From assembly GCA_032358255.1 (NCBI GenBank), contig JAULBX010026385.1, positions 166,958 through 230,957 of the forward strand: a stretch of 64,000 nucleotides of DNA. The letters are read 5' to 3'. Positions 33,324-50,241 of the stretch are shown here, piece after piece (within the stretch, counting starts at the first letter, position 1; every line of letters starts with the position of its first letter). The stretch comes from Heterotrichella gracilis (taxonomy: Eukaryota; Sar; Xanthophyceae; Tribonematales; Xanthonemataceae). A program made the position numbers and the translations under genes. Under the pieces are notes generated by a model, which had not been told where the DNA came from, did no database searches, and saw only the letters and a program-made list of their open reading frames with translations.

Positions 33324-36300
33324 TTATTCAGTCATGACCAAGCAATACAATTTTGGATTGTACATCCAGCACTTGAGGTGGATGCAGGATGAAAGCAGTT
33401 GAGTTAGGATTTGACGTACAGGGAGGTGGTCTGAAGGGAATCGCTCTGAAGGGATGTAGCCATTCAGCTCTTCCAATGGCACTGGGATCTCTCGCCCAAC
33501 CTTCATCCGCCCTGGCTGGTACCAGATGTAGTCAAGGAGCCCTTGGTAGCCCTTGACGTAGTTGGTGTACGGCGTTTTGAGATCGTCGGTGGGCCGAAGT
33601 GCAAAGGGGATCTGCACATCAATCCCTGTAACTGCAATGTCCAGATCCACAGCATCTTCCGCCTCGGAATTTTCGTTGGACATGTGAGGGTTGGCAGTAC
33701 CATCGGTGGTGGCTGCGGTTGTGGTTTGCATCCTCGATTCAGCCTTGAGCTTAGCCTGCTCATCACCTGTGATGTCATCTGGATCTGCAGATGCAAGACC
33801 AGTGTTGGTCGCTTTACAACATTAGAACGTGGCATAAAGTCTGTAATGACAGACTTGGGTGGCGCGACTATAGTGTAAGAATGGCTGCTGATCCCTGCAA
33901 TTCTACTGGAAAGCAAGCATCTGATTGACTGTCTGTTCGAACATGTATCCGAGTATCATCTTTCCCTGACACCACAGTAGTCATGCAAACAAAAAGAATT
34001 GATAGCAGTTATGCTTGTGTGCAAGGACAGTTTTCATAGCTGGTTCAATACTCACCAGCTGCAGCCGCCATTTCTGTTGCAGATGGCTTGCCACGCCGTT
34101 TCCTGTCAAAGGTGAAATCTGCACCAAATGTCCAGTCCCAGTAGTCTGCTGACAGGCTCCCCTTTTGCAGCAGCTCCACCACACCTACAGAGTTGGCCAT
34201 TTTAGCCTATGTCAGCAATACATATGCAACACCTATGTCAGCAACACCTATAACTCCTTAATCAGGCCGCTCATGCAATGGAATCACACAATAGCACAAC
34301 AACAACTTTGTGCATGGTTCCCAGTGCACCCATACAAACCCATACCTGGTATGCCGTCATTGAGGTCGCTGTTCAAATCCCCACAGAACACCAGCGCTGG
34401 CCGCATGCCCTTCAACGCCGCTGCATGGGCAGGGTCTGCCACCAGCGCCTCAATGGCATCATGCGCCTCCTCAGCCAGCACAGCCGTGTGGATGTTTCGT
34501 ATGTGCGACGCCATCCAATGGTAGAACAGGTGGGTGTTGACCACGCACAGGGGCTGGTCGAGTCCCGGGGATGAACCAACAGGTGACAGAACCACCACCT
34601 GACCTATGGTGCCCACCCGCTGCAAGGCGGTGCTGAGAGCAGGGGAGGCTTGCAGCATGGGGTCAAACTGGTGGTGTCGATCGGGGTTTTCGGGGTCCAG
34701 GCACTGCTTGAGGATCACGTCTTTCACCAGCAGCTCCTGGAATCTGTCCTTCCTCCAAAACGTGGCGCTGCCTTCCCGCACCTTCCCAGCCTTGTTGGTG
34801 TAGTGGCCATCAAAACCTGCCCAGGGATCAACCCAGTTGTTGATTCATGACCTTCCACTTGATTCACAGTACCTGACCAGTCCAATAAGTTCTTTCTTAT
34901 CTGATTTCAAACAAAAATGATGCAGGTTTCAAAATGTTGAATTGGAACCAGCTGACTCATGCTGATGTCTGTACATACTGTGTACAGTGATGACATGTCT
35001 GTACATACTGTACACAGTGATTGGCTAAAAAGTGATTGGCTTTCTTCGTTGTAATACTGGGTGATTGTTACTGTGCTAACAGGTACCTTCACCTGTTACT
35101 AGCGTATAATTCAACAATGCTCTGCATGGGAGAATTAGATGTCCTATAACAGGGGGCTTGGTGAGTTACCTGCGTATGCCAGGTGTGGATACAGTCCATC
35201 AAGGAACATGCGCTCGTCCACCTCCTGTAGGCAGATGATGTCAGCATTGAAGCCCAGCAGCTCCTCGATGACCAATGGCCTTCGGTAGGATGAGTGCAAG
35301 AACCTGCAGGATGTGGTAAAACTTCCAATTCACTACGTGTTATTCAGCCTCCATGTGGTGGAAGGTAGTTGCAATTGTGTGCACATACTGGGTACTTGGC
35401 ACAGACTGATAGCCACCAAGACCATATATTCCCAGCAGAATGAACAAAGACTGCAGTAGAACATTGTTTAGGCGCAAGCCCAAAACGATTGGTAGCGGAA
35501 TTGGGATCAGCAAAGATAGTGTAAAGTATACAAAATCGGCGGCCCACAGGTAGCGCTCTTACTTGTTGGGGCAGTGCGCAAAGATGATCCCCTGCGCCCT
35601 CTCTGTGGCCGCGTACTGATCCGCCAGAATGTTGTACGTCACCACGCGCAGCCCGGGAGGGGCCAAGGAAGTTGCGGTCAGCTTTTGGCGGTTTGCACCA
35701 CTGCGCACTGACGGCCCCGCCTGTATGGGAGTCGATTCGCAGAGGACGGGTCGGCCATACACCACTGGTGTATTGCTGGATTGTGCTTCTGCTTCTTGTC
35801 TGCATCAAGCCATCCATTCAGCAGCCATGATTAGACAGAAAGAAAGGAAACACACACAGATTCATTCACTAGATGCGATTCAGTAGCACAATCAGACCAG
35901 TAAGCAGCCTTGCACCCAATTCACCACATGACCTCTCCAACGCCACTCCTCACATGCCATGCCACTCATCAACAGCCCCCCGGCCCAGTGCCGAACCCAG
36001 CATTGGTGCCAAGCATCGCCCATCCACTCACCTGCCTGGCGTGCACTCCACTTGAAGCACATACCCCACATCGTCGACACTTGGCGTATAGTGGCGGGTG
36101 GACACATCCAGGGCCTGCCACGTGGCGCTGCTGGGTGGGACTGGTCGGGCGGGGCGCCGCCACCAGCGCCATGTGCAGGCTGCCTCCTCAGAAAACAGGA
36201 GCTGCAGATACATGGGTTATAATCGACCATTAATTGGCGATGGAAACGTGCAGGCGGCCTCCTTTGAAAACAGGAGCTGCGAATATATAGGTAATGAAGG

Positions 36301-38700
36301 ACGATGAAGTGACGATATACACGATGATAACCCTCATTTTGACTCTTCTTGAGGGCGCAAGTCAAGCAAGCCTTGATCCTGATGTAAAAGCATCAGCAAA
36401 GATGGTTTTGAAGCACAGAGCATGGCAAAACCCAAGACATGCCACAGGTGTGGATGCTACGGCATGCATTGGCTTCTGCTCGCCATGTCACTCACCGATA
36501 CAACCGGCACCAGGGGGATCCCAACAAAGTGATAAAATGGGAGCTCCATCTGCACCACACCACATCAAGCTGTCAGTGGCTGTATGCATACATGCGCATG
36601 CACATGCACATTTAAAACCTAAACCCTCTGGTGGCCATGCACAGCTCACCCAGGTATGTGCGCCCTACAACGGACAATCAGTCCCTTGTACATACGACCA
36701 CGTATGGAGGGTTCAGGGGACTGCACAGGGTCGACCGTCAACCCTACCCCCCACACCATGGCTGAGTTAAGCACCACACCACCGTACATATGCTCTTGAT
36801 TATTGGATAGGGTGCTAAACCCTGAACCCTCACATAGTTTACCGGGTGGGTCAACCCCCCTGACCAAGCGCCCATGCTTGTAGGGTTTGACACAACAAGG
36901 GTACTCAACCCTACCGTTACTCCGGCCTGGAGCAATTTATATCACTGAAATTCTTGCCCTGACAGGTTTAAGGGCATTCTAGTGCAAAACAGCACCATTT
37001 CGAGCACGGACGACAGACATGGAAAGGACAACTTGTGAAGAGTAGTTATTGCTATGACACCGCCGTTGCCCCTTACCTTTTCCACCATGGGTGGGTTCAG
37101 CACCACCTCATACAGCTGTGCCCCAATCTGCAGCAGCTTGCCGCGCAACCAAGCCTCCTCATTGGTCAACCCCTCGTCCACTGGGGCGCTGTGGGTGGTG
37201 GGGTGGTGGGTGGGGTGGGAGGAATGGCATGGGTTGTGGGTTTTGATGCGCGATGTGTAGACAGGTGCATGGGGACGAGTGATGAAATGTAAGATGTTGG
37301 GGGTGGATGGTGGGGGGTGATGGGGTGGGGATGATTGTGGGGGAGGGATAGGGTGTGGAGGCCTGCAGCTGATGTGTGATGCAGGGATTATAGGGCAAGG
37401 GCAAATGGATATGATGCGCTGCCTGCTGCCTTCCTCACCTGGGAGTTGATGCGTAAACCCTAAAACCCTAAACCTAGACCCTTAACCCTAAAGTAGGTAT
37501 GGGGGTGGATGCGCTGCCTACTGCCTACCTCACCTGTCCAAAGTGGGCCCCTCATGCAGCGCCACAGCCACATCCTCAGCGCCTGCTGCTGCTGAGGGCG
37601 AGGCAGGCTGCTGAGCCTCTGGGCCCTTCTTGCGCTTCTGCTTCTTGTCTGCACCACCAGCACACCAGGGTCAACCAGAACTTAAAGATTGTTCCAGAAC
37701 ATAATGCACTATTAAACTATTTAAAGTATAATAAAATCTTTTCAACTATGTTCTTTTCAATTTTTGACGTTTTACATTTGAAATAATAGCTTAGAGGTGT
37801 ACTGTTGCACTGTTGTTTTCTCTGGAACGCATGCCATTAACTACTACGGGGTCAGCCAGCACACATATGGATGTCAGGCTGTGACATCATGTTTCAAGGT
37901 GTATACCACAGGCCACGTTGCATCAAGAATGATGGCATGGGTGATGCAAGGCGCCATGTGGCGCCACCCTGTCCCCACCTGGTGCAGGCTTGGCCTGTAT
38001 GCGCATGCGCGCCAGCACCTTCTGCAGCGGCTCTGTCTTCAGCCTGCACCACCACAGGCCTTAAAGTTATGGGATATCAAGATGTATGAATAACATATAT
38101 ATTTAATGATTTACAATGCCTACTGGCACCTTCTGCAGCGGCTCTGTCTTCAGCCTGCACCAAAAGTAGCAAGCCATGTCATGATCTGGTGCCCTTTGTC
38201 CGCATCAGAGCAGGTAATGTCCCAACGCCAGGTGTAACTGATCTGAGCTACAACGAATTCCAGCAGTACAGCCAGGTTCTGGCACCCTTTGATGCACAGA
38301 TTGTGCGCAAGGGTAGATAGGAAAAGCGTCAAACCAAATGCAATGGTACCCCCCTCCCCTCCCATTTTGATTCTCCGCTGTCGCCCCCTAGATGGCTGCC
38401 CACCTGTCCATATTGCGCTGCCTGCCTGCGATGTCCAGTCGTATAACCAAGGTTGCATCCCCAGGCACTGATTTGACAATGGCCTGGATAGCACCGGCGT
38501 TCTCGTTAAAACTCGGGGGTGCCACATGGCGGGGCGGGTGGCCAGTCGTGTGTGGAATGCACGGGTCAGCATCCGGAACAGTGGGGTTAAATACAATCTG
38601 TATGATCACACAGGTGCAGTTCTGCTTGCTGGCAACACAAGTCCCGGCCCAGGCATGCCCACCCGCCCGCAATCATGCATATGCCGTCATGCAGTTTCAG
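33324..38700 (-). CDS. PDE12-like 2',5'-phosphodiesterase / deadenylase (EEP family), 5' end unresolved
   Basis: Minus-strand exons: about 38690-38390 (QIVFNPTVPDAD...GRQRNMD), about 38045-37982 (LKTEPLQKVLARM), 37648-37534 (KKQKRKKGPE), 37188-37077 (NEEAWLRGKLLQIG), about 36555-36497 (ELPFYHFVGIPLVPV), 36201-36032 (SVDDVGYVLQVECTPG), 35799-35573, 35303-35170, 34816-34346, 34184-34056 and 33784-33324. Catalytic EEP motifs appear in order: VVTYNILADQY, CLQEVDE, GFDGHYTNK, VNTHLFYHW, FCGDLNSD and FPSDHLPV. The N-terminal sandwich (Y-x-P-S-DDVG-x-L) is as in PDE12, which degrades 2',5'-oligoadenylate and trims mitochondrial poly(A). Mitochondrial location is inference, as the first exon was not found; a possible fragment (TTALMEAMKQ) lies near 39000. 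An 80-residue acidic insert precedes the last catalytic block. Confidence 0.82.
36172..36290. repeat. Partial copy of a PDE12 exon start
   Basis: The exon start and acceptor region at about 36174-36225 (GCAGGCTGCCTCCTCAGAAA, then ACAGGAGCTGC) recurs at 36250-36292 (GCAGGCGGCCTCCTTTGAAA, then ACAGGAGCTGC). The copy lies in the intron just upstream in gene direction. Confidence 0.75.
37405..37545. repeat. Exon-end copies flanking a CCCTAAA-like tract in PDE12
   Basis: GATGCGCTGCCTGCTGCCTTCCTCACCTG at about 37413-37441 matches GATGCGCTGCCTACTGCCTACCTCACCTG at 37508-37536, which is the donor of exon 37648-37534. The copies are separated by a tract of CCCTAAA variants (about 37455-37493). Confidence 0.85.
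38020..38161. repeat. Copy of the PDE12 exon LKTEPLQ start
   Basis: CACCTTCTGCAGCGGCTCTG followed by TCTTCAGCCTGCACCA at about 38017-38052 recurs at about 38127-38162. The two copies are identical over about 36 bases. The proximal one is the exon and the other sits in the adjacent intron. Confidence 0.85.
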
Positions 38701-38797
38701 TAGATCACATCCCAACGCTGAAGCACAATCATAGATGCTGATTTGTAATCCTATCATGCAGTTTACCGCACCCACAACTCTTGATGGCCTCCATGGA

Positions 38798-38840
38798 TAA
38801 ACCCTAAACCCTACGTCTAAACCCTAAACCCTAAACCCCA
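38798..38840. repeat. CCCTAAA telomere-like tract
   Basis: Four to five plant-type telomere units with two imperfect ones. It lies near a repeated GATGGCCTCCATGGA/CATGGCCTCCATGAG sequence (38783 and 38980). Confidence 0.85.
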
Positions 38841-39039
38841 CATCCTAAACTCGCAAACCGCAATGCATGCATATTGGTATCATTAGCAAGCTCCGTACTC
38901 GACTTCCAAATGCTGCAATGCACCTAACAGCGACAACTTTGCAACACGAAAATGCAATTCATCACACACACCTGCTTCATGGCCTCCATGAGCGCTGTGG
39001 TTGAGAAGGGCTGCTGGGTTGCTTGCTGTGCGGTACGTG

Positions 39040-39877
39040 AAAGTATGTGGCGGGTGTGCACAGCGCCCAGCCAGCGGACTGTGAACATGAGGCGTTACAT
39101 ACACTAACGGCTAGCCCAAGCCCCCCTGGTCCCAAGCACTCCCCACTTGCTAGCTCCTCGTGTCAGATCACAATGCGACGCAGTGGAGTGAGGTGTGGAG
39201 TTGGGTTGTCTCCAGGTATTTGCAAGGGTTTATAGGGAACTAGTCTTCCGAGCTCTACAAGTGTGTTAACGATGCTGTGGGGAGGGTCAAAGGCGTGTTG
39301 GTGCTCTTGGCACACACCAGCTAACGATGTTCTGAGGCACTGGGTGGCGGCAGGTGAGTGCCCTTGTCAGTCTGCTACATGCTAACAATTTTCCGTTGTG
39401 CTAAGCAGCAATTGAGTAGCAGCACACGCAGGACGTCGTATCTGTAGCTCTCCTTGCGTGCATGGTGCGCTCCCTTCTTTCTGCCCCTGTAATATGCACC
39501 CCAGTCCTAGCCAGCCCAGTGTTTTCCCGCGCTTACATATGCTACGAAAGTGCAACAAAATGCAGGCAAAGGTGTGTGCTTTGCGAACGGAAAGCAGGCA
39601 TTTGGGTGCCTTGTGACGACAACAGTGCGTTATTTCCTGGAAGACCTTGGCATCCAAGGTGCAGTAGTGGTCGAGAAGCTGGTCCGACGTGCACTTGCAT
39701 GCATGCATATGTCGCGTGACTAAGATCAAGAAGATCAACCCCGGGGCCATAGAACCACTGCGTCCCAAGAAACAAACTGAAGTTATAGTCCGTCTTTGCC
39801 TAGCAAATATCCGTTTTTTCACAGGTGGGTTGCCCGCTTAAACTACAACGGACACTACATTAGCACAGCGCAATCAG
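39040..39877. promoter_or_regulatory. Divergent upstream region of PDE12 and GH1 genes
   Basis: Up to about 0.8 kb between the first PDE12 exon candidate (minus strand) and the GH1 start codon at 39878. It holds both promoters if no further exons exist. No core promoter motif is claimed. Confidence 0.35.
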
Positions 39878-44846
<4,969 letters not shown>

Positions 44847-46387
44847 TGGCTGTCTCATGTGTGTATTTGGGGAGGTTGGGCCGATCACTTGGGGAGATTT
44901 GGGCTGATTACTTGCAGGGCTTGATTAACTTTTAAGCCAGGATAATTGGCACTTTCCGTGCAATTAGAGGGTGAAGAATTGCCTGCAGCCGATGATGATA
45001 TTTCACAATTTTGCAATCTGTATTTTTGGCAATGTACCTACTATCATAGTATGATATTTGAAATGAGCATCCTCGAAGGCAGTGCACACTGTGTGCCTGA
45101 ACAGTGCTGGCAGCTCTTCACAGGCAGTGGTGGCAGCTATTTACAGGCTAAATATAAGCGGGCGGACAATGTATTGGTAGAAAGAAGAAAGAAAGGGAAT
45201 GCACAGAGCGTAGTTAGGGGGCCACTGGCTCGCACCAGGGCACCACACCAGCCAGAACGGTAATTTTAAGTTGCTTAGCTTAAAAGCAAGCTGAAAAGCA
45301 AGCCTACATGCTGGAAGGTGTGGGAGAAATGCCTCCATTGACAATTTATTTTTTGTGGTTCACAGATCAGATCAGAAATTTTCCATTCTGATAACACATA
45401 CCCGTTGCCATAGGGTCACCGTGGTGGTATGCCGTGCTCTGCATTACTGCCAAGGTTGCAGTGTACTGTGTACACATGGGCATTGCAAAACACATTGTGG
45501 TGCTCTTGCTCTTGGCTGTATGAGCGCTTAAGCTTGCTGTGGATACTCGGTACTCAGTCTGACCGAGCGGGCCATTGCGTTTGTTTGAGCTGGTCCAGCT
45601 GCTGCAGGGTGACTGTCACATTACATTGCAACTGTTACATGATGACTGTGCTGGTGAGTCACCGTAGTACGGTACGGTACTTAATTAAATACAATGTCAT
45701 GTATGTGCCACTGACATGTAATAGCAGGCATTGTACACTGCACGCGTCGTGTCATCATGATGTTGTGATGCGGGGCCAGTTGATGGGGAACAGCCTCTTG
45801 GTAAGTTTTCACCCCGGGTTGAGAGTTACCAAGTGCTGCCCAGTGTGGCACAGTGAAGGTAACACACATATGGGGGCGCATTGTAGTAAGCGTACCATGC
45901 TCCCTACTGAATCTTGAAGGCCTTGCCTGTCTGTAACAGTTCCAGTATGGAGCATAGTACGCTTTCTACTATGCACCCCATATATTTGTAATTAAATCCT
46001 CCACTCTGGACACCATATGGTAACTCTGACCTCATCAAGTTGAACTGGCCCCGCATCAGGTTGGAATAGGAAGGATTCTACTTCCGAGGCCTTGCAGAGA
46101 ATGCACACAAGCACTTCCAGTGGCGCCAAATCTTTGACCTTTCTAGCTATAATCTCCGACTGGTGAAGCTGCAGATTGGGTTGATTTTGGGGTAAAATTG
46201 AATAAAATGAAAGCTTGTTGAAATCTTGCAAGGTAGGCTCGGGGTTTACTGCCACCCTTCCCACGTAGTGTGGACTGCAGCGCATGTTAAGTAAAATTGA
46301 AGGGGAAAACAAAGGAGAGCATGGCACCGCTCATTGCTAAAACATGTACATGTCAAATGGGTACATCCACTGGATGAATCAGATTGG
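44847..46387. other. Convergent spacer between GH1 and the SDR gene
   Basis: Holds the 3' flanks of both genes. A (GAAA)n-like purine patch lies at 45178-45200. No gene recognised. Confidence 0.45.
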
Positions 46388-48966
46388 CTACACAAACTCC
46401 TGTGCCGATGCCTGCTTGGCACCTGAGAACCAGCTGTCCCTTGGCGTGCCTGGCGCCTTCTTTGATGCCACCACCTCCACCACCCGGTTGTAGCTGCGCT
46501 CCCCCTGTGCCACTGCCTCAGCAATCACCTCAGCCACCTGGAACAGGCACAGGGGGCCATCACGCTGTGCCAGTAGCTTAAAATAAATGGCTTGAATAAA
46601 ATAAACACTACAAGTTTAATAATCATTGACAGGGACGGGGCGCCATTGCGCTGTGAGTGCCAGACTGGGGTTAATGTATTATTTTTAAAGACCTTTCATT
46701 ACTGTCCCGAAACCCATACCACAGTGCATAGTAACGCATTGCCTTCCACTGGAAGTTCCAGAACCAATGCGCCTGGTCAACAAAAATGCTGCATGGTTTT
46801 TCATATCTTCATCATTTGGTATCGACAATACCTGTGCGCGTGCCACCTTGTTGCCAGGGTCGGTCGGCAGGCCAAAGAATGCATCCTCGCCACCCACCAC
46901 AATCTCACCCATCTTCTCGGGAGCGTCGTTGGTCAGGTTTGCCGGCCTGTGGGTGTGGGCAACAATCCAAGATGACTATTCAGGCAGCTCGGTGACAACG
47001 ACAGAGTGGCTCTGTTGCAAATTCTGGTGCACTACTCCAACCATGCATTGCCAGTGCCTTGTACGCATTATTTACAGGCTCCTTTACAGGTGTTTACTGC
47101 CGTCTTTGCCGCCAAATAAAAAATAAATAAATAGCTACGCAGCCTGTCCTTGAACAAGCGCGTTGGTCAAGGTCTTTGCCGCCATACGCATCGCCAACGC
47201 TGGGCGCGCATGGTGACAGCATCGCACAACAACTGCATTTATGTGACATCGAAAGCTTTGCCCTGCACAGGAGCACTATGCTGCATACCTGACAATGGTG
47301 TAAGGAATCCCAGACTTCCTCAGATACTCTTCTGCCTGCACATACCCACATGAATTGCTGTCACGAGCATGCACATATGGCTGGCATCAAAAGCAGGTCA
47401 TGATGCGCAACTGCTGTTTTGGATATAATATGCGGATTCTTTCAGCGCCATGACCATGATTGTCTATATTGAATAACGGGTTAGGGCTTCCTATCCAGCA
47501 CGTTGACGTTTTGTTTTATTGGTTTACCATTCTGGATTAGGGTTTCCGTATTAGGGTTTAGGGTTCAGGGTACCTCGCGCTTCCTATCCAGCACGTTGAT
47601 GAATGCATTGAGCATGGCGTACTGGATGCGCGCCAACCAGCCGTGCCCCTCCTTCGCCCCGGTCAGCAGTGATGTCTGGATGACAAGGTGCTCCACACCC
47701 GCTGCTTTGGCCGCCGCAATCAAGTTGATGCTCCCCTGGGGAGAAACCCACAGATGGCGTTTTGCAATGTGACCATAAAACGTTCATTATAATTTGTAAA
47801 GACCTTTACAGGAACAATGAAGAAATGGGTAGATATGGGTGTAACAATTTCGTGCAGTCAACGCAGCACATGTGCCATTAAATATTCAGTAGGTATGCAT
47901 GGTTCACAGAGAGGTCGACCCCAATAATCCAGCAAAAAGACAGGTTGAGGTGCGCAGCGGATCTGCTGCATCTGCCTGATCCGTACCTCCCCATCCACTT
48001 GCGCGAAGCCGGCCTTGTCAAAGTGGCCCCCGTTGTAACCCAGCGCACTGACAACCACTGCTGCATCCCCAATGGCCTCCTGGATATGCCTGTAACAGCC
48101 AAGATTGGGTTGTGAATCACAACTTGTGATTCATTATGGCAGTAAGTTGCTGTTGCTGCAGCAAAAAGCAGATTTATATAACCGTACAATTGGTTGTGGT
48201 GGCATGGATCTCGCATCCGATTGAATAAAAAAGCTGGCACTTTGTTGTTGTGCTACTGCACCCACCGGCTGTTCAACCATCCACTACCCCAAAATCCCAG
48301 ACCCTAAACTCTAGACCCTAGACCCTGCACTTACCCCGGTCCTGCCGTCACATTGCACTGCACAAGCTCCACCCCGTCGTCTTTGTCAAACCCCAAAGCC
48401 TTGGCCTTCTCCAGACCCTGTAAACACCAACCCAATGTGGTTTGTATCTACTACTCACTAAGAGGTACGACGTTACCCTAAGGGTTTGAACCACTGCAGT
48501 GCTTACCCGGACAGCTGCTTTGACCGGATATCCCTTTGCCCGCAGCTGCTTCACAATCTCTGCCCCTGTCTGGCCCGTGGCACCGGCGACAAACACCTGC
48601 GCAGTGGGTCGTACACAATCACCGGCCCTCCACCTAGACATGCAGACTCTGGAACCAATGTATACATGCGTGCATACTGCTGTAACAGTTGCTGATGCGC
48701 GGCGGTAGTACCAGTGAGTGGGCGTGGTCCTCGCGCATACTTAGATGAGGCGGTTATTCATCATACTGTCAGTCCAATGGCTGGATTAGACATGTTCTCC
48801 TATGGTACGCCATGGTAAGAGCCATAAACCAGTGGCAGAACATATTACACCCTCCTGCAGGTCAACAGTATGAAGGTGATAGCTGCAGTACCTTTGGCAA
48901 AGGCTTAGATTTCTTGATGGTTACAGTCCCATCTTCTGTCTTCTCCCCACTGGCACTAGTCACCAT
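46388..48966 (-). CDS. Atypical short-chain dehydrogenase, At2g34460-like (NAD(P)-binding, probably plastid)
   Basis: Exons: 48966-48892 (upstream part uncertain), 48596-48507, 48417 to about 48336, 48089-47997, 47735-47574, about 47335-47289, 46946-46832 and 46537-46388. The N-terminal glycine motif VFVAGATGQTGAEIV is the Rossmann dinucleotide-binding loop of atypical SDRs. It is followed by LRAKGYPVKAAVR, VELVQCNVT, AAVVVSALGY, GSINLIAAAKAAGVEHLVIQTSLLTG, AEEYLRKSGIPYTIVRPANLTND and VAEVIAEAV, all in the order of the Arabidopsis At2g34460 family, which is plastid located. The classical YxxxK pair is absent, as usual for this NmrA/TIC62-like group. The start at 48966 gives a 25-residue polar leader. 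The preceding acceptor at 48982 implies an upstream exon, where a transit peptide would be encoded. Confidence 0.88.
47484..47606. repeat. SDR exon-end copy joined to TTTAGGG sequence
   Basis: GCTTCCTATCCAGCACGTTGA at about 47487-47507 repeats the exon end at 47579-47599. Between the copies are GATTAGGGTTTCCGTATTAG and GGTTTAGGGTTCAGGG (47534-47570). Confidence 0.85.
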
Positions 48967-50241
48967 TGAGCGCCCCCTTGCCTGCATGAAGTGCAAGAAC
49001 TTAGTACAACCCATGGGATCAGAGATATACGATGCACATGCAGCCCTGCCCTCCAGCAACCTTGGAGGCAAAACAAGGCGAGGAGTGGTGTCGGAGTGGG
49101 TCCGCATGCGGTTTTCTTGGAACATGCCACAACGACATGCCACGATGGCTTTTTTGGTGGCTTACCGCGGCACTTGCACCCAGGCCTGGTGCGTGTGATC
49201 TGAGTGATGTGGCATCAGACGGCCTCAAGGCAGCAATCGTCCTGGTGTCGGAAAGGGATCTGCCACGCCAGCCCACCACCCTGCCACGAGTGGTGGGCAC
49301 ATGCGTGCATGGGAGCGCCGGGGTGGCCGCTCACCCTGCAAGGTAACCTGAGCGTGTCGTGCCACAAGCGACATGATCGCTACAGAAGTCGAGCGTACCA
49401 AGGTCTTGGCTACTAGTGTTGAAACTAAAGCTTGGGACTGTGTGGGTAGGAAGGCGAGCCGGTGCTTGGCCACAACGATGCTGCACTAACGACAGCGACA
49501 CTGGTTTGCTTGGTTTGTGTTAAAATAAAGCAGCAACCTTTTGCGACGGACAAGGTGTGAAGCAGCAGCAGTCTGTTAAAGCTGTCATTGGGCGCGTTGC
49601 TTTCTGCGTATTTCAGTGGCTAAGCCTCTGCCACTCAGGTACTGCCCAGCTTCAAGCTGAGTGGCACTCGACACCTGAGAGTGCACAGCACCACACAGTG
49701 ACTTATTTGATATCCTTGCTTTTAGCTGCAACGTGGTGCCCTGTTGTGCTGGCGTGGTTGCCCCCCACTGGCTTAATCCAGCGCCACTAGTGTACGTTGG
49801 CGCCACGGCATCATGTTTCAATGCATGCAGTGTGGATGGTTTAGATGCAGGTAGAATTTGGATGCCCGCCGCAAGAGCGCTGGTGCGCAAGTGTGGTTGC
49901 ACTGTGTGTTCCACACCAGTTGTGTCACGGCTGTGGATGAGGATGCAAGGCTTGTATACTGGTACCACGGTGGGCAGTGCCCACCGATGTCATGGTTTGC
50001 TGCAAAGGTTACAGAGCTAGCCCCACATCGGTTCAAGCCAGCGCGTGGTGACAGGGTCCAGCGCTTGGCCCTGTGGCTTTAACCCTAAACCCTAAACAGG
50101 GCTCTGTGGCTCGACGAGGGTTCAGGCCCAATGTACTGAAGAGTGCGCACGCCTCGGCTTCAAAGAATTCCAATGCGGGCTTCGCTCACTACGCACCACA
50201 ATGCGCATCCCACGGGTAGGCTGTAGGGTTTTAGGGTTTCC
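48967..50241. other. Upstream SDR region and 3' flank of eL14
   Basis: The proximal part (to about 49300) probably contains the first SDR exon or transit-peptide exon; I could not fix its borders. The rest shows no recognised gene. At 50070-50110 the word GGCCCTGTGGCT is repeated around CCCTAAACCCTAAACAGG. Confidence 0.4.

Noticed and set aside
38798-38840. True chromosome end or assembled telomere
   Set aside because: Tracts are short, in both orientations, scattered and embedded between housekeeping genes; they are interstitial.
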